The notes: a model not told the origin generated them from the letters alone. Shown: positions 1-9,343, counted from the first letter of the stretch. The stretch: DNA of 64,000 nt from DAOUJI01 sp965224415 (GCA_965224415.1 CBDCZB010000004.1:1-64000); one strand, 5' to 3'. A program made the numbers and translations.

Positions 1-68
1 CGTCAACCCCATCACCAACGACTCCCGCCGTGGATGCCGCGCGGGTCAGCTACTGAAAGGAGGCGGCT

Positions 69-98
69 ATGCACATCAACGAGGTCCATCGCCGCTGA
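69..98 (+). CDS. Possible 9-residue leader peptide
   Basis: A strong ribosome site (GAAAGGAGG) sits 7 bases before an ATG that opens a nine-codon frame reading MHINEVHRR and then TGA. It lies 40 bases before the hairpin that precedes the four-HTH gene, an arrangement seen in translation-coupled attenuators. No protein family can be assigned, and it could be a chance frame or the start of a decayed gene. Confidence 0.25.
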   Translation: MHINEVHRR

Positions 99-137
99 CG
101 GCGGGGCCTCCGGCTCTCACCACACATCCCCATTCAC

Positions 138-191
138 AAGGGTCGTCCTCGTTCGTCGGGGGCGGCCCTTCTTCTTTGCCCGCAAGCGGGC
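138..191 (+). promoter_or_regulatory. Double-hairpin leader of the four-HTH gene
   Basis: The first hairpin pairs 138-148 with 160-170 over 11 base pairs (GU pairs included) and is followed by the pyrimidine run CTTCTTT. The second is GCCCGC-AA-GCGGGC at 178-191. The AAGGAGG site and ATG follow 30-40 bases later. The same double hairpin occurs in front of the minus-strand gene at 31249. It could be a terminator/attenuator or a protein-binding RNA. Confidence 0.6.
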
Positions 192-228
192 GCAGGCCAG
201 AGGCAACACAACACAGAAGGAGGTCGTG

Positions 229-1338
229 ATGACGACGGCAACGACGGCAACCGGAACGAGGACGGCGGGAGCGGAGAGCGAGCTGAGGGCGGCTGCGAGG
301 CGGCGGGGGCTCACCATGAAGGGGCTGGCGAAGAAGATGGGCGTGTCCGCGGGATACCTGTCGCAGATTGCGAACGGGGGCAGGCCGTGGACGCCCAAGA
401 TGCGCGAGAGGGCCGTGGCGGTCTTGGGTGAGGTCCCCGGGCAGGGAATCGTCTACCGCCAGGGAGGCGTTGTCACCGGCGAGAGCAGCTTCATCCGGGA
501 GCGCGCCCGCACGCTGGGCATGACCATGCAGGAGCTGGCCGACCGCGCGGGCGTGTCCGCCAGCTACATGACCCAGGTGGCCCGCGGTCAGAAGAACATG
601 GGGGTGAAGGTCCAGGCGCGGGTGGAGTCGGCGCTCAAGGCCCCGGCGAAGATCGCGCCCGCACGGTGCGCCAACCGCCAGGGAGGCGTGGTGACCGGCG
701 AGTCCAGCTACATCCGGGAGCGGGCCAGGGAGCTGGGCATGAGCCTGCGGGACCTGGCTGACCGCGTGGGCGTGTCCGCCAGCTACATGACCCAGGTGGC
801 CCGCGGCCAGAAGAACATGGGCGTGAAGGTCCAGGCCAGAATGGAGTCGGCGCTGGAGGCCCCGGCGAAGGTCGCTCCCGCGCAGCCCGCCTGCATCGAC
901 CGGGAGGCCGTGTGGGAGCGGATGAACGCCCACGGCATCAGCCAGAACGAGGCGGCCCGGCGAGCGGGCATAAGCTCGGCCCATCTCTCGCAGATCATGA
1001 ACGGCAGGAACAACCCGTCGCCGGTCGTGCTCAGCAAGCTGCACGGGGTGTTGTTCCAGCCCACGAAGGCGGAGCGGGTTATGCCCGCCGAGGTGAAGGT
1101 GCTGGGCTGGCGGAAGGGCGAGCGGCACGGGATAGTGGTGCACGGCGCCGGTGGCCCCGGGCGCCGCGGCAGGGCCGGAGGACCCGCCGTCCGGGTCGGC
1201 GGCCACGTGCCCTGGGGCGCGAAGGCGGAGTTCGCCTACCGCGCCGGGTACGACGGCAGTGGCCGTGTATCGGTGACCCACGTCGTCGAGCGGGGCTACT
1301 CCGCCATGCTGAAGCAGCCGGAGCCAGCCGCCGCATAG
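229..1338 (+). CDS. Regulator with four tandem XRE-type HTH domains
   Basis: The 369-residue protein carries four Cro/CI-type helix-turn-helix domains at about residues 19-66, 88-136, 161-209 and 227-275. Each has the pattern LA..xGVSxxYxxQxxxG. An unrecognised basic, glycine-rich tail follows from 285. Domains 2 and 3 are nearly identical, including the linker RQGGVVTGESS, and come from a 219-bp tandem duplication (458 and 677). The start at 229 is chosen for the GAAGGAGG site 6 bases upstream; a longer frame runs back to 34 without a good site. It probably binds DNA at several adjacent half-sites to control ICE genes, but the target is unknown. It ends 55 bases before a perfect bidirectional hairpin. 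Confidence 0.8.
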   Translation: MTTATTATGTRTAGAESELRAAARRRGLTMKGLAKKMGVSAGYLSQIANGGRPWTPKMRERAVAVLGEVPGQGIVYRQGGVVTGESSFIRERARTLGMTMQELADRAGVSASYMTQVARGQKNMGVKVQARVESALKAPAKIAPARCANRQGGVVTGESSYIRERARELGMSLRDLADRVGVSASYMTQVARGQKNMGVKVQARMESALEAPAKVAPAQPACIDREAVWERMNAHGISQNEAARRAGISSAHLSQIMNGRNNPSPVVLSKLHGVLFQPTKAERVMPAEVKVLGWRKGERHGIVVHGAGGPGRRGRAGGPAVRVGGHVPWGAKAEFAYRAGYDGSGRVSVTHVVERGYSAMLKQPEPAAA

Positions 1339-1393
1339 AGACGCGAGAAGTGGAAAAGCCGGTCGTTCAGGACGCCAGGACCGTCGCTCAAGA

Positions 1394-1426
1394 GGGAGGC
1401 CATCGTCGATGCGACGATGGCCTCCC
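1394..1426. terminator. Bidirectional hairpin between convergent genes
   Basis: A perfect 14-bp stem (1394-1407 with 1413-1426) and a 5-base loop lie between the convergent four-HTH and TPR genes. No U-run touches the stem on the plus strand; a T6 run lies 25 bases on. A terminator is the likely role. Confidence 0.6.
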
Positions 1427-1547
1427 CAGGCTTCCCATATGTGCCGCCCTTTTTTGTTGCCCGAAATCACCGCCCGTCTTCGACATCCCTGGAGTAGGGG
1501 CAGCGGGCGCTCAAAGCGCCCTCGGCTCTCACGTCCGCACGGCGGCG

Positions 1548-2594
1548 CTACCGCGCCGCCTGCCCCTCGCCCGCGCCTCCCCGCGTCCCCAGCGCCTCGC
1601 GGGCCAGCTCCCTCGCCGCCCGCGCCGCGGCGTTGTCCGGTTCGATGCCGATGATGGCCTCGAAGTCCTCGATGGCGCTCTCGAACCGGGCCGCGTACAT
1701 GCGGGCGATGCCCCGGCTGTAGAGGACGTCCGTGTCCCGGGGGTCGAGGTCGAGGACCCTGCTGTAGTCCTCTATCGCCAGCTCGTGCCGCTCCAGGCTG
1801 GTGTGGGCCAGCCCCCGGGCCGCCAGAGTCTCGGCGTTGCCGGGGTCGAGCTCCAGGGACCCGTCGAAGTCGCCGACCGCCTCGTCGTAGCGGCCTAGGC
1901 TGCCCAGGGCGACGCCCCTGCCCCGGAGCGCCGAGGCGTTGTCGGGGTCGAGTCCCAGCACGGCGTCGAAGTCGCCGAGCGCGGCCTCGTGTGCGCCGAG
2001 GTTGACGTTGGTGATTCCCCTGGCGTAGAAGGCGAGGCCGAAGCTCCGTTCGAGCTCGATGGCGGCGCCGAAGTCCTTGAGCGCCCTGTCCATCCGGCCC
2101 ATGTCGCGGTATGCCATGCCCCTGTGGTAGTGGGCGTCGGCGTCGCCGGGGGCCAGGGTGACGGCCACGTCGAAGTCGCTCATCGCCCCCGCAAGGTCGC
2201 CCAGCTCCGCCTTGCACGCCCCCCGGCTGTAGTGCGCCACGGCGTCGCCTGGGGCCAGGCGGATGGCGGCGTCGTAGTCCTCCACCGCCGAGCGGTGCTC
2301 CTCCAGCTTGGCGTGGGCGCGGGCTCTGTCGAGGTGGGCGCCCGCATTGTCGGGTTCGAGGGCGATGACCCCGCCGTAGTCCTCCGCCGCAAGGCGGTGC
2401 TCCCCCAGCTCGCTGTATGCCAGCCCCCTGGCGGACAGGACCTCGGTGTCGCGAGGGTTCGCCTCGATAGTCTCCGTCAGACGCTCGACCATCCGGCGAA
2501 TGTCCTCGCGACTCAAACCCCCCATCATCCTGCGGAACTTGCGGTAGTCTTCTGATCGCTTCTCCGGATCTGTTCCGTCATGTTCCCCGCTCAT
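1548..2594 (-). CDS. Tetratricopeptide-repeat protein
   Basis: The 348-residue protein is built almost wholly of 34-residue TPR units with the pattern A..RG.A...LG....A..DF..A..L.P....A, from about residue 50 to 330, roughly eight to nine repeats. There is no signal peptide or membrane segment, so it should be a cytoplasmic protein-binding scaffold. The start at 2594 (MSGEHDG) follows a GGGAGGAG site; an upstream ATG at 2618 is possible. It is convergent with the four-HTH gene. A GC-rich hairpin at 2669-2704 lies upstream in gene orientation, as for other ICE genes. The partner is unknown. Confidence 0.8.
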   Translation of the reverse strand: MSGEHDGTDPEKRSEDYRKFRRMMGGLSREDIRRMVERLTETIEANPRDTEVLSARGLAYSELGEHRLAAEDYGGVIALEPDNAGAHLDRARAHAKLEEHRSAVEDYDAAIRLAPGDAVAHYSRGACKAELGDLAGAMSDFDVAVTLAPGDADAHYHRGMAYRDMGRMDRALKDFGAAIELERSFGLAFYARGITNVNLGAHEAALGDFDAVLGLDPDNASALRGRGVALGSLGRYDEAVGDFDGSLELDPGNAETLAARGLAHTSLERHELAIEDYSRVLDLDPRDTDVLYSRGIARMYAARFESAIEDFEAIIGIEPDNAAARAARELAREALGTRGGAGEGQAAR

Positions 2595-2668
2595 GACGCT
2601 CCTCCCGCATGTCTTCATATCTCGCTATCGGATAGGTTCTCTGTTGCGGAAATGGTTGCTTGGGCGGG

Positions 2669-2704
2669 ACGGGCTCAGGCCCATGGGCGTGGGCCTCGGC
2701 CCGT
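2669..2704 (-). promoter_or_regulatory. Leader hairpin upstream of the TPR gene
   Basis: ACGGGC..AGGCCCA pairs with TGGGCCT..GCCCGT around a six-base loop, 75 bases before the TPR start. It resembles the GC-rich hairpins in front of other genes of this element, although its loop differs. Confidence 0.45.
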
Positions 2705-2943
2705 CTCCATTGGCAGGAGTCCGGCCCGGGCACCGCGCTGGGGGCGTCCCCTCGCGGCCACTCTCTTCCGCTGCGGACTCTGCTCGTCCCGTTACAGGAC
2801 CGTCGCGAACGATGCCTTTATGATGGTGCAGCCGTCCCCATAAAGCAATGCCGGTGTCCTTCTCCCCGGCACGCCAATGTATGCGGCCTTTCTTGCGTTT
2901 CGGCCCCCCGCCGTCGCAGCCCCTCACCGGCGCGCCGCCCTGC

Positions 2944-3189
2944 TCAGTCTCTGAACAGGTAGCCAAGACCCAGGGAGTCCGCCATTTTTAGGAGCGCTGC
3001 ATAGTTCCGCGTGTTGGGTAGCACGTCCTTGTCCCTCCAGCGCCTCGTGGTTTCGGCATCGGTGTCGAGACGGCGGTTTATCTCCGCCCACGGCAGCTTC
3101 GACTCCTCCTTGAACCGCACCAGGCGCTGCGGGAAGTCGGCGGGGAAGTCGTAGGTTCTTCTGCTGTGGTGCGTGCGCTGTCGAGGCAT
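2944..3189 (-). CDS. Small HTH protein, ICE-specific family
   Basis: The 81-residue basic protein carries a helix-turn-helix-like core: DFPQRLVRFKEESKL, then W-x-E-I-x-x-x-L, then T-x-RWR, ending in ALLKMADSLGLGYLF. It belongs to the same family as the products of 45272-45619 and 45627-45917 at the other end of the element, which share DFP-x-x-LERxxEASG, W and RWR. It probably binds DNA, perhaps to control excision or transfer. The start at 3189 is set by ATAGGAGG eight bases upstream. A strong hairpin (3228-3255) lies in its leader. Confidence 0.7.
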   Translation of the reverse strand: MPRQRTHHSRRTYDFPADFPQRLVRFKEESKLPWAEINRRLDTDAETTRRWRDKDVLPNTRNYAALLKMADSLGLGYLFRD

Positions 3190-3227
3190 CGAGCCGGTCC
3201 TCCTATAGGCCGTGTCGGGACTCTCCC

Positions 3228-3255
3228 CAACGACTCCGCTTCGGACGGAGCGTTG
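3228..3255 (-). promoter_or_regulatory. Leader hairpin of the small HTH gene
   Basis: CAACG-A-CTCCG pairs with CGGAG-CGTTG around a short loop, giving a 10-bp stem about 40 bases before the start codon. The remaining space to 3441 holds no gene that I recognise. Confidence 0.45.
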
Positions 3256-3441
3256 GCTCACGAGCCCGTTCACTCCCAGAGATCCAGGGTCCAGGCGAGG
3301 CGTCGGCACTGCCTGGACATACATGTATGTGTGGGTCCTTTTGTTGCTCTGAAATCAGTCGAGCGTCCAAGATTCCGGCCGAAGCCGAGAGTCATTAGGA
3401 ATCGACTCCACGTGAGCGGCAGTCGCAACCTCCGTCATTCT

Positions 3442-6400
3442 TCAGTACGGCAACACCACCTGATAGCAGACAACGCCCAAGTCGTCCTCTCCAATCGGCT
3501 CCGGCGCTTGTGGGGGTTCCACCGGGCGCAGTCCGAACCGCACGACGACTTCGACGATACGTCGGGCGCAGTCGGTTACGCTCATGCCGCCTCCCTCGTG
3601 CTCACGGCGAAGCTCCGAGAGTTCGCGGCGCACCAGGTTGTTCCTGCCGACCGAGAGCGCCTGATCTCCCTCGTCGTACTCTTCACCGGCGGGAGCGTCT
3701 GGTGAGCGCAGCACGTCCAGTGCCCAACGTTGGCTGGCGGGCAGCGCAGTGAACCTGGCTTCTGGGTCAAGCAACGCATTGTGCGCCGCGCAGATGTCGG
3801 CAGCGGCGACCGTAAATAGATGCTCGAGATCAAGGTCATCGGGAATAGGACAGCCAGGCTGCTCTTGAGGGTCTATCAGCCGTAGCATCGGCAGGTCTTC
3901 TCTGTACAGAAATTCTCCCGATTGAGACACCATGCGCCAGTAGCGCTCATTCCTACGTGTTCTGCAGGCGAAGAATACCGCCGGCTCCGTCAGCGTTGGC
4001 GAACGCTGCACGAAGGCGGCGCCGATGCCCCAGGGCAGGACCCTGAGCCTGGCAATCTCACCTTCCCCCGCAGCGCGGCGAAGGTGGGAGCGGAAGAGTT
4101 CGCCGGCGAAGGCCGAACCGGTCTCCCCGCTGTTCTCGTGCTCGTCCAGCAGTGTGGCGTCCCCACCAGCGAGACGTTCGACGAACGTACTTAGGTCTGC
4201 GTACACCTGGGACTCCATTTCCACGCCGGCCAATACCGGGGTTTCCATGCCCACCGAGGCGTTCGCAGCCATGATCTTAGCTTGGAGCTTGGCCTCCAGC
4301 TTGAGCAGCCGGTCCAGGTCGCCCGGCTTGGGAAGCAAAGTGTAAAGATATGCCGTGTCGTGCGGGCTGCGCAGGCGGATGATGCGGCCATTGCGCTGCA
4401 CCACGCGCTGAGGATTCCAGGGCATGTCGAAGGAGAGCACCGCCTGTGCCTGCTGCAAGTTCTGCCCTTCGGAAAGGATGTCGGTGCTGATAATCACATC
4501 CACCTCGCCCCCTTCTGGTCGAAATCCTGGCTCGTCCCTCACCGACTCCGGGCAGAATCGTTCAAGCTCCCTGGTACGGGCGTCGGCGCTGGTCTCCGAG
4601 CCAATGACCACCGTCCAACTACGGTCACCCAGTACATCCGGTTGACTCTCGATTCGCTCTTTCAGATAGGCCGCCGTGTCCTGGAATGCCGTGAAGATGG
4701 CTACCTTCTGTGACAGTGTTGCGGCCATGACCTCCTGGAGAGTGTCCAGCTTGGGGTCCTGGGTGCCCTTCAGGCTCTCCAACTGTGCTGACATGGCTGC
4801 CAGAGTGTCTCGGTCCTTCTGCAAGTCAGGCAAAAACTGGTCGTGGAACCTGTCGGCAGGGAGACCACCCTCAGAGTCTGTTAGCGCCTCGTCGATTAGG
4901 TCAACGCTGAGGAACGTATCGTCATCTCCTGTATCGCCAACTAGGTCCCTGATGACTGCCGGCGGGGGTACCGCTCCCCGCTCCGCGATGACGCGGAGCA
5001 GTACATCGTTGCCATCCCGCATCCTGTTCACGGTTTGCAGGGCCGCATACCAAGATGACTCAAACCGTTTCAGCAGCTGCGACTGCATGAGTCCGGCCAG
5101 CGCTTCCTCCGATGCCGACTCCCCTTCCTTGTCCAACCTATAGGCCGAAAGACGGTACCGCGCCATCGTCAGCCCGTCGATTCCGTCGTAGATGGCTTGA
5201 ACGATTCCAGGGTGCGCTCTGTCCAAGTCGTAGCGGCGTTCGCGCAGCTCCGGCTCTGGAAACTTGACCGGCGTTCCGTCGATGAACCGCTCGTTCCGAT
5301 AACGTTCCTTGATGAATGCCCGGTCCCGGCGCACCGTCAGGGCGTCGATTAACGGGAAGAGCTTCGCCTCCGAGAGATTCTCTGACTTGGAGGCTCCTGC
5401 CTCGGCAAAGAACTTTCGCAGGCTGGGAACCCCCAAAGGCTCCCCGGCGAAGGCGCTGTCGTGCCGACCGAACAGAAGGAAGAGATTGTGCAGGTCCCAT
5501 AGAGAGTTGTTGACTGGGGTGGCGGTCAGAAGCAGCAGTTTCTTCGGCGTTCCCCCCATTAGCCGGTCCAGCGCCGCGTACCAGGTGTTGTCCACGTTGC
5601 GGTACGCGTGGGCCTCGTCGATGATGACAAACCGGTAGACGTCCTTGTTCACGGGCAAGACCCGCCGTTCACCGTTGGGAGACAGTTGCCGATCCTGGGC
5701 CAACTGCTGGTAGGACACCACGGTCCCCGGCAGGTTCTCCTCGGCCAGGCGCTGCTGCCAGAGGCGGTCCCGAAGCTGGGCGGGAGAGATGACCAGCACG
5801 TGCTGACCGAGATCCCGGGTATGCTCGCGGATAAACTGGACGCCTATCTCCGTCTTGCCCATGCCAACGCCATCGGCGTAGAGAACGCCACCGTAGCGGT
5901 CAAGGATACGCTTTGCCCGCGCCAGCCCGTCCCGCTGGAAAGCGGTGAGCGTATGCAGATCGGGTAGAGATTCACCGTCTTCTAGCTCGCCCTCGTAAAG
6001 CTCCAGCAGGGCGCGTAGGAAGACGGTCTGAGGGTCGCTCTCCAAGGCAGGGGGCCGCAGCAGCTCTAGCAGCTCCTCACGAAAGTCCTGGGCGTCGTCC
6101 CAGAGGCGCTGATACCAGTCCAATGCCCTGCCGACGACGTTGGGTTGGTAATGCACCATGCCCAGCTCGAGATTGGCGACCAAGCCGCCCTGTGTCAGGT
6201 TGGCCGACGACACCAGCGCCGCCCCCGGCCCTACCGGAGACCCGGCGTTGCTCAGTTCGCCGATGACGTAGGCTTTGCCGTGGAGGAAGCGCCGGACGTA
6301 GCGCCGCGCCGCAACGCCGTCGGACTCGAAGAAGCGGGTCACCCGCTCCAGGACGGCTCGCCGGGCGGTGGGAAAGGCCGAGAAGTCGCGTTGGCGGCGT

Positions 6401-6684
6401 AGCGCCGAGACAGATTGCTCGAAACGGTCGGCGACGGTTTCCCCCGCCGGGCCGATCAAGGCCTCCGGCACTGCACCTATCAATAAGCGTGTAGGCCGTT
6501 CCGGCTCCGCCGCTATCCTGGTCAGAGCGTCCAGCCCCTCTAGGCTAACGTAGCCCGTGGCAACGCTCAGAGGCCCCGCGTAGTGCTCCGCCAGCCACGC
6601 CAACGCCTGCTGGTGGTTGCCGTAGTCAACGTTGTCCACCAACTCGAAGGGGCCGTGCTGGGATGGATGGCTTTGGCTCGTCAT
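3442..6684 (-). CDS. PLD-domain SNF2/DEAH helicase, defence operon
   Basis: The 1080-residue protein joins an N-terminal phospholipase D-like domain (HGK at 135-137, SSANLTQGG from 159) to a superfamily 2 helicase core. The core has Walker A GVGMGKT (272-278), DEAH (356-359), LLTATP (385-390), and a C-terminal lobe with SEGQNLQ and QRNGRIIR. Such proteins translocate on DNA, and the HKD half may cut it. It is the last gene of a three-gene minus-strand operon, 12 bases after the HEPN-like gene and behind an adenine methylase, which implies a restriction-like antiphage system. DISARM helicase DrmD is comparable, but the DrmA/DrmB partners are absent. Confidence 0.85.
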   Translation of the reverse strand: MTSQSHPSQHGPFELVDNVDYGNHQQALAWLAEHYAGPLSVATGYVSLEGLDALTRIAAEPERPTRLLIGAVPEALIGPAGETVADRFEQSVSALRRQRDFSAFPTARRAVLERVTRFFESDGVAARRYVRRFLHGKAYVIGELSNAGSPVGPGAALVSSANLTQGGLVANLELGMVHYQPNVVGRALDWYQRLWDDAQDFREELLELLRPPALESDPQTVFLRALLELYEGELEDGESLPDLHTLTAFQRDGLARAKRILDRYGGVLYADGVGMGKTEIGVQFIREHTRDLGQHVLVISPAQLRDRLWQQRLAEENLPGTVVSYQQLAQDRQLSPNGERRVLPVNKDVYRFVIIDEAHAYRNVDNTWYAALDRLMGGTPKKLLLLTATPVNNSLWDLHNLFLLFGRHDSAFAGEPLGVPSLRKFFAEAGASKSENLSEAKLFPLIDALTVRRDRAFIKERYRNERFIDGTPVKFPEPELRERRYDLDRAHPGIVQAIYDGIDGLTMARYRLSAYRLDKEGESASEEALAGLMQSQLLKRFESSWYAALQTVNRMRDGNDVLLRVIAERGAVPPPAVIRDLVGDTGDDDTFLSVDLIDEALTDSEGGLPADRFHDQFLPDLQKDRDTLAAMSAQLESLKGTQDPKLDTLQEVMAATLSQKVAIFTAFQDTAAYLKERIESQPDVLGDRSWTVVIGSETSADARTRELERFCPESVRDEPGFRPEGGEVDVIISTDILSEGQNLQQAQAVLSFDMPWNPQRVVQRNGRIIRLRSPHDTAYLYTLLPKPGDLDRLLKLEAKLQAKIMAANASVGMETPVLAGVEMESQVYADLSTFVERLAGGDATLLDEHENSGETGSAFAGELFRSHLRRAAGEGEIARLRVLPWGIGAAFVQRSPTLTEPAVFFACRTRRNERYWRMVSQSGEFLYREDLPMLRLIDPQEQPGCPIPDDLDLEHLFTVAAADICAAHNALLDPEARFTALPASQRWALDVLRSPDAPAGEEYDEGDQALSVGRNNLVRRELSELRREHEGGGMSVTDCARRIVEVVVRFGLRPVEPPQAPEPIGEDDLGVVCYQVVLPY

Positions 6685-6696
6685 GTCACCAACCGC

Positions 6697-7482
6697 CTAG
6701 TCTGACTTGAGAATGGGGTACTGCCCGGACAACGGGTGACAACCGTTCTTTGCATGCAGGATAAACCGGTCTATCACTTGCCGTGCGGTTTTTATTACGT
6801 CACTTCGCTCACTTCCAGAGAGGTGTTTCGCCTCTCCATGGCGCTGGTATTTGCTGAAGTCTTCTAGCTTTGTAGTTAGTGCCTGGTCAATGCGCAGACA
6901 TTCCCTCATACTGATCCATGATTTCTTGGCTCTAGTCTTCTCCTTATCTTCTGAGTTAACGAAATGCTGTCTGAGGCTCTCGATGGCCCGGTAGGCAAAC
7001 AGGCCTGTGTCATGGGGCATTCGATACGCTCTTCCGACGTCTCCCAGAGCGCGGCGAAGCGGGTCCGTTATAGAGGCACTATTAGATCCCACTGAAAATA
7101 GAACCTCGGCAACCTCCTCGTACTTCTTTTCGGTCTCTTCGGTCCAGCTAAAGTTGGATCCTGTTCTATACTCGAACTCTGGCGACAACCCATTATTCGC
7201 ACATACTGCCAATCGGATCTCCATATCAAGACCTTTCCTTGCCGCATATCCGTATGCATCAACAAGGCTTCTCGCGATGGTGTCAATGCAGTTGCGTAGC
7301 GTGGCGATGTCCTTGACCTCTGTGTCACTATGCGCCGCCACTGATATTTGAGATTGGTGAATTGATAGCGTCACCCCAAGGTCAAATTCAACATCGGGAA
7401 ACTTAACATGGCCGCTGACCGGAGAAAGGGTCAGTCCCAGGCGCTCCGGTATAACGACCCCATAGAAAATGTATGTGAACAT
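6697..7482 (-). CDS. Unknown protein with HEPN-like C-terminus
   Basis: The 261-residue soluble protein lies between the methylase (22 bases) and the helicase (12 bases) and is clearly cotranscribed with them. The N-terminal 150 residues match nothing I know. The last 100 residues are helical and contain RHGEAKH (R-x5-H) followed by a long helix ending DRFILHAKNG. This fits the R-x4-6-H signature of HEPN ribonucleases, so a toxin-like RNase role is possible but unproven. It starts with GGAGAAGG ten bases ahead of the ATG. Its codon use is more AT-rich than its neighbours, a sign of separate transfer. Confidence 0.65.
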   Translation of the reverse strand: MFTYIFYGVVIPERLGLTLSPVSGHVKFPDVEFDLGVTLSIHQSQISVAAHSDTEVKDIATLRNCIDTIARSLVDAYGYAARKGLDMEIRLAVCANNGLSPEFEYRTGSNFSWTEETEKKYEEVAEVLFSVGSNSASITDPLRRALGDVGRAYRMPHDTGLFAYRAIESLRQHFVNSEDKEKTRAKKSWISMRECLRIDQALTTKLEDFSKYQRHGEAKHLSGSERSDVIKTARQVIDRFILHAKNGCHPLSGQYPILKSD

Positions 7483-7504
7483 TTCTGTTATCCTTCTCCC
7501 TCAC

Positions 7505-8121
7505 CTACAGCCCCTCGAACTTCTCCAGAACCTGCCGCCGGTAGGCGGGGCTGACGGCGTTCTCCGTGAAGTCGGTGAAGATGAAGCGCAGCTCGTCCTC
7601 GGTCAGCCCGTAGGCGCGAGCCACCAGCGCGTCTACCTCCGCCCGCTTGTCGTTGCGCTGGGCGTCGGTCAACGGCCCGCACTCCACCCCGGCCCCCGCC
7701 GCAAACTCAAAAAACCGCTCGTCCACACAGGACAACCGAGCGGCCAACTCGCCGATGCGCTCCCAGGGGGTGTTGTCTGGAGGCGGGAAGGTGAGACTGT
7801 TGAGGACGTAGAAGTTGAGATGCGTTTCTACGTATCTTCGCGCCATCCAGTCGAAAGGAACGCTGTTCAACACACCCAGCAGACTCGCCTGTGAGATAGA
7901 GTCCCATCCCGCAAACACGAGGTATGGTGCGCTATTCGTTAATGATGTCCTCGGTGGGACTAGGCAAGCAAGCACCGTCCGAGAGTTCGTTCGGTTAGTC
8001 ACGTCACGAAATGCTAAGCGGCACTGCTGTATCGGGTGCGTACTGGGGTCTTCAAGGGCTGAGCTGGAGAACATGCCCTTGAAGACGGGAGAGCGCACAC
8101 GTTTGGTCTGCACGAAGTCTA
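7505..8121 (-). pseudogene. 3' part of adenine methylase split by IS630
   Basis: This frame is the C-terminal 205 residues of the methylase whose first part ends at 9344. Removing the IS and one copy of the TA duplication rejoins the frame exactly (..CVWDEIL-DFVQTKR..), restoring about 1329 residues. The fragment looks like a target-recognition/C-terminal domain (NSVPFDWMARRYVETHLNFYVL, then PPPDNTPWERIGELAARL). It has no start signal of its own and would be expressed only after precise IS excision. Confidence 0.85.
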
Positions 8122-9343
8122 GTATTCGGCCAATCTGGCATTGTCAGTTAGTACGTGAGCCCAGACAGGATGCTACCTTGGGGATAGACGAAGGGTTGTG
8201 GGATGTGAGGTGGTCATGGTGCAGGAGAAGTACGGAGTCCGGCTGGCAACACAGGAAAAGGGACGGCTCAGGAAGATGATCAGGGCTGGGAGGAGTTCCG
8301 CACAGGCGATTACCCGGGCCCGCATCCTGATCAAGATAGATGAGGGCTGGACCGCCCCCCAGGTGGCCACCGCACTGGACGTGTCGGAGCGGACCGTGTT
8401 CCGCACCAAGCGGCGGTATGCCGAGGAAGGACTGGACGAGGTGCTGAGGCACCATAACCAGGTCAACCGGCCCAGAAAGGTGGATGAAAGGGTGGAGGCC
8501 CACCTGATAGCCTTGGCCTGCAGCCCGGTGCCCGACGGTCATGACCACTGGACCATGCGGGCCCTGGCGGGCAAGGTGGTGGAGTTGGGATTGGTGGAGT
8601 CTTTATCTCCCGAGACGGTCCGCCTGCGGCTAAAAAAAACACGCTCAAGCCGTGGCTCAAGAAACAATGGTGCATCCCCAAGGTAGGTGGAGAGTTCGTG
8701 GCGGCCATGGAGGACGTGCTGGATCTCTACGCCGAGCCCTACGATCCGCAGAGGCCGGTGGTCTGCTTTGACGAGACCTCCACCCAGTTGCTGGCCGACG
8801 TGAGGGAACCGCTGCCGGCAAAGCCTGGGAGGCCGAGGCGTGAGGACTACGAATACCAGCGGGGAGGGACGCGCAACCTGTTCCTCACCTGTGAGCCTCG
8901 CCGGGGCTGGCGCCACGTGGCGATAACCCGGCAACGCACCATGCAGGACTTCGCTCAGCAGATGCGGTGGCTGGTGGATGAGGCCTACCCCGATGTCCCG
9001 GTGATTCGGCTGGTTCTCGACAATCTGAACACGCATCGGATGGCCTCGCTTTACGAGACTTTCCCGGCGGCCGAGGCCCGGCGCATCGCCAAGCGGCTGG
9101 AGTTGCACCACACTCCCAAGCACGGAAGCTGGCTGAATATGGCGGAGATCGAGTTCAGCGTGCTGGCCCGGGCCTGCCTGCGCGGACGCAACGGAGATGA
9201 GGACAGCCTGGAAAGAGCCGTCAGCGCCTGCGTGTCAGAGCGGAACGCGATAGGAGCTACCATTAACTGGCGGTTCACTGCCCAAGACGCCAGACGCAAA
9301 CTCCATCGCCTCTATCCCTGCCAATCCTGATTTGGTTCAGTAC
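8122..9343 (+). mobile_element. IS630-family insertion sequence, copy 1
   Basis: The 1222-bp element is flanked by a TA duplication (8120-8121 and 9344-9345) in a CTAG target, as expected for IS630/Tc1-type elements. Its ends form an imperfect inverted repeat (GTATTCGGCCAAT and, inverted, GTACTGAACCAAA). Copies of the same length lie at 21189-22410 and 25442-26663. This copy interrupts the defence methylase. Confidence 0.95.
8216..9330 (+). CDS. IS630 transposase made by -1 frameshift (copy 1)
   Basis: Two overlapping frames encode one DDE transposase. The first (to 8686) holds the HTH region (ATALDVSERTVFRTKRRYAE). The second holds the DDE core: CFDETSTQ, LVLDNLNTH and SWLNMAEIEF. They join at an A8 run at 8632-8639, where a -1 slip on A-AAA-AAA turns RLKKTRSS into RLKKNTLKPWL. 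The run is unchanged in all three copies, which favours programmed frameshifting over decay. Confidence 0.9.

Noticed and set aside
76..2217. Long minus-strand frame over the four-HTH and TPR genes
   Set aside because: It is Arg/Gly/Pro-rich with no domain and lies opposite or out of frame to two well-supported genes; a GC-rich shadow frame.
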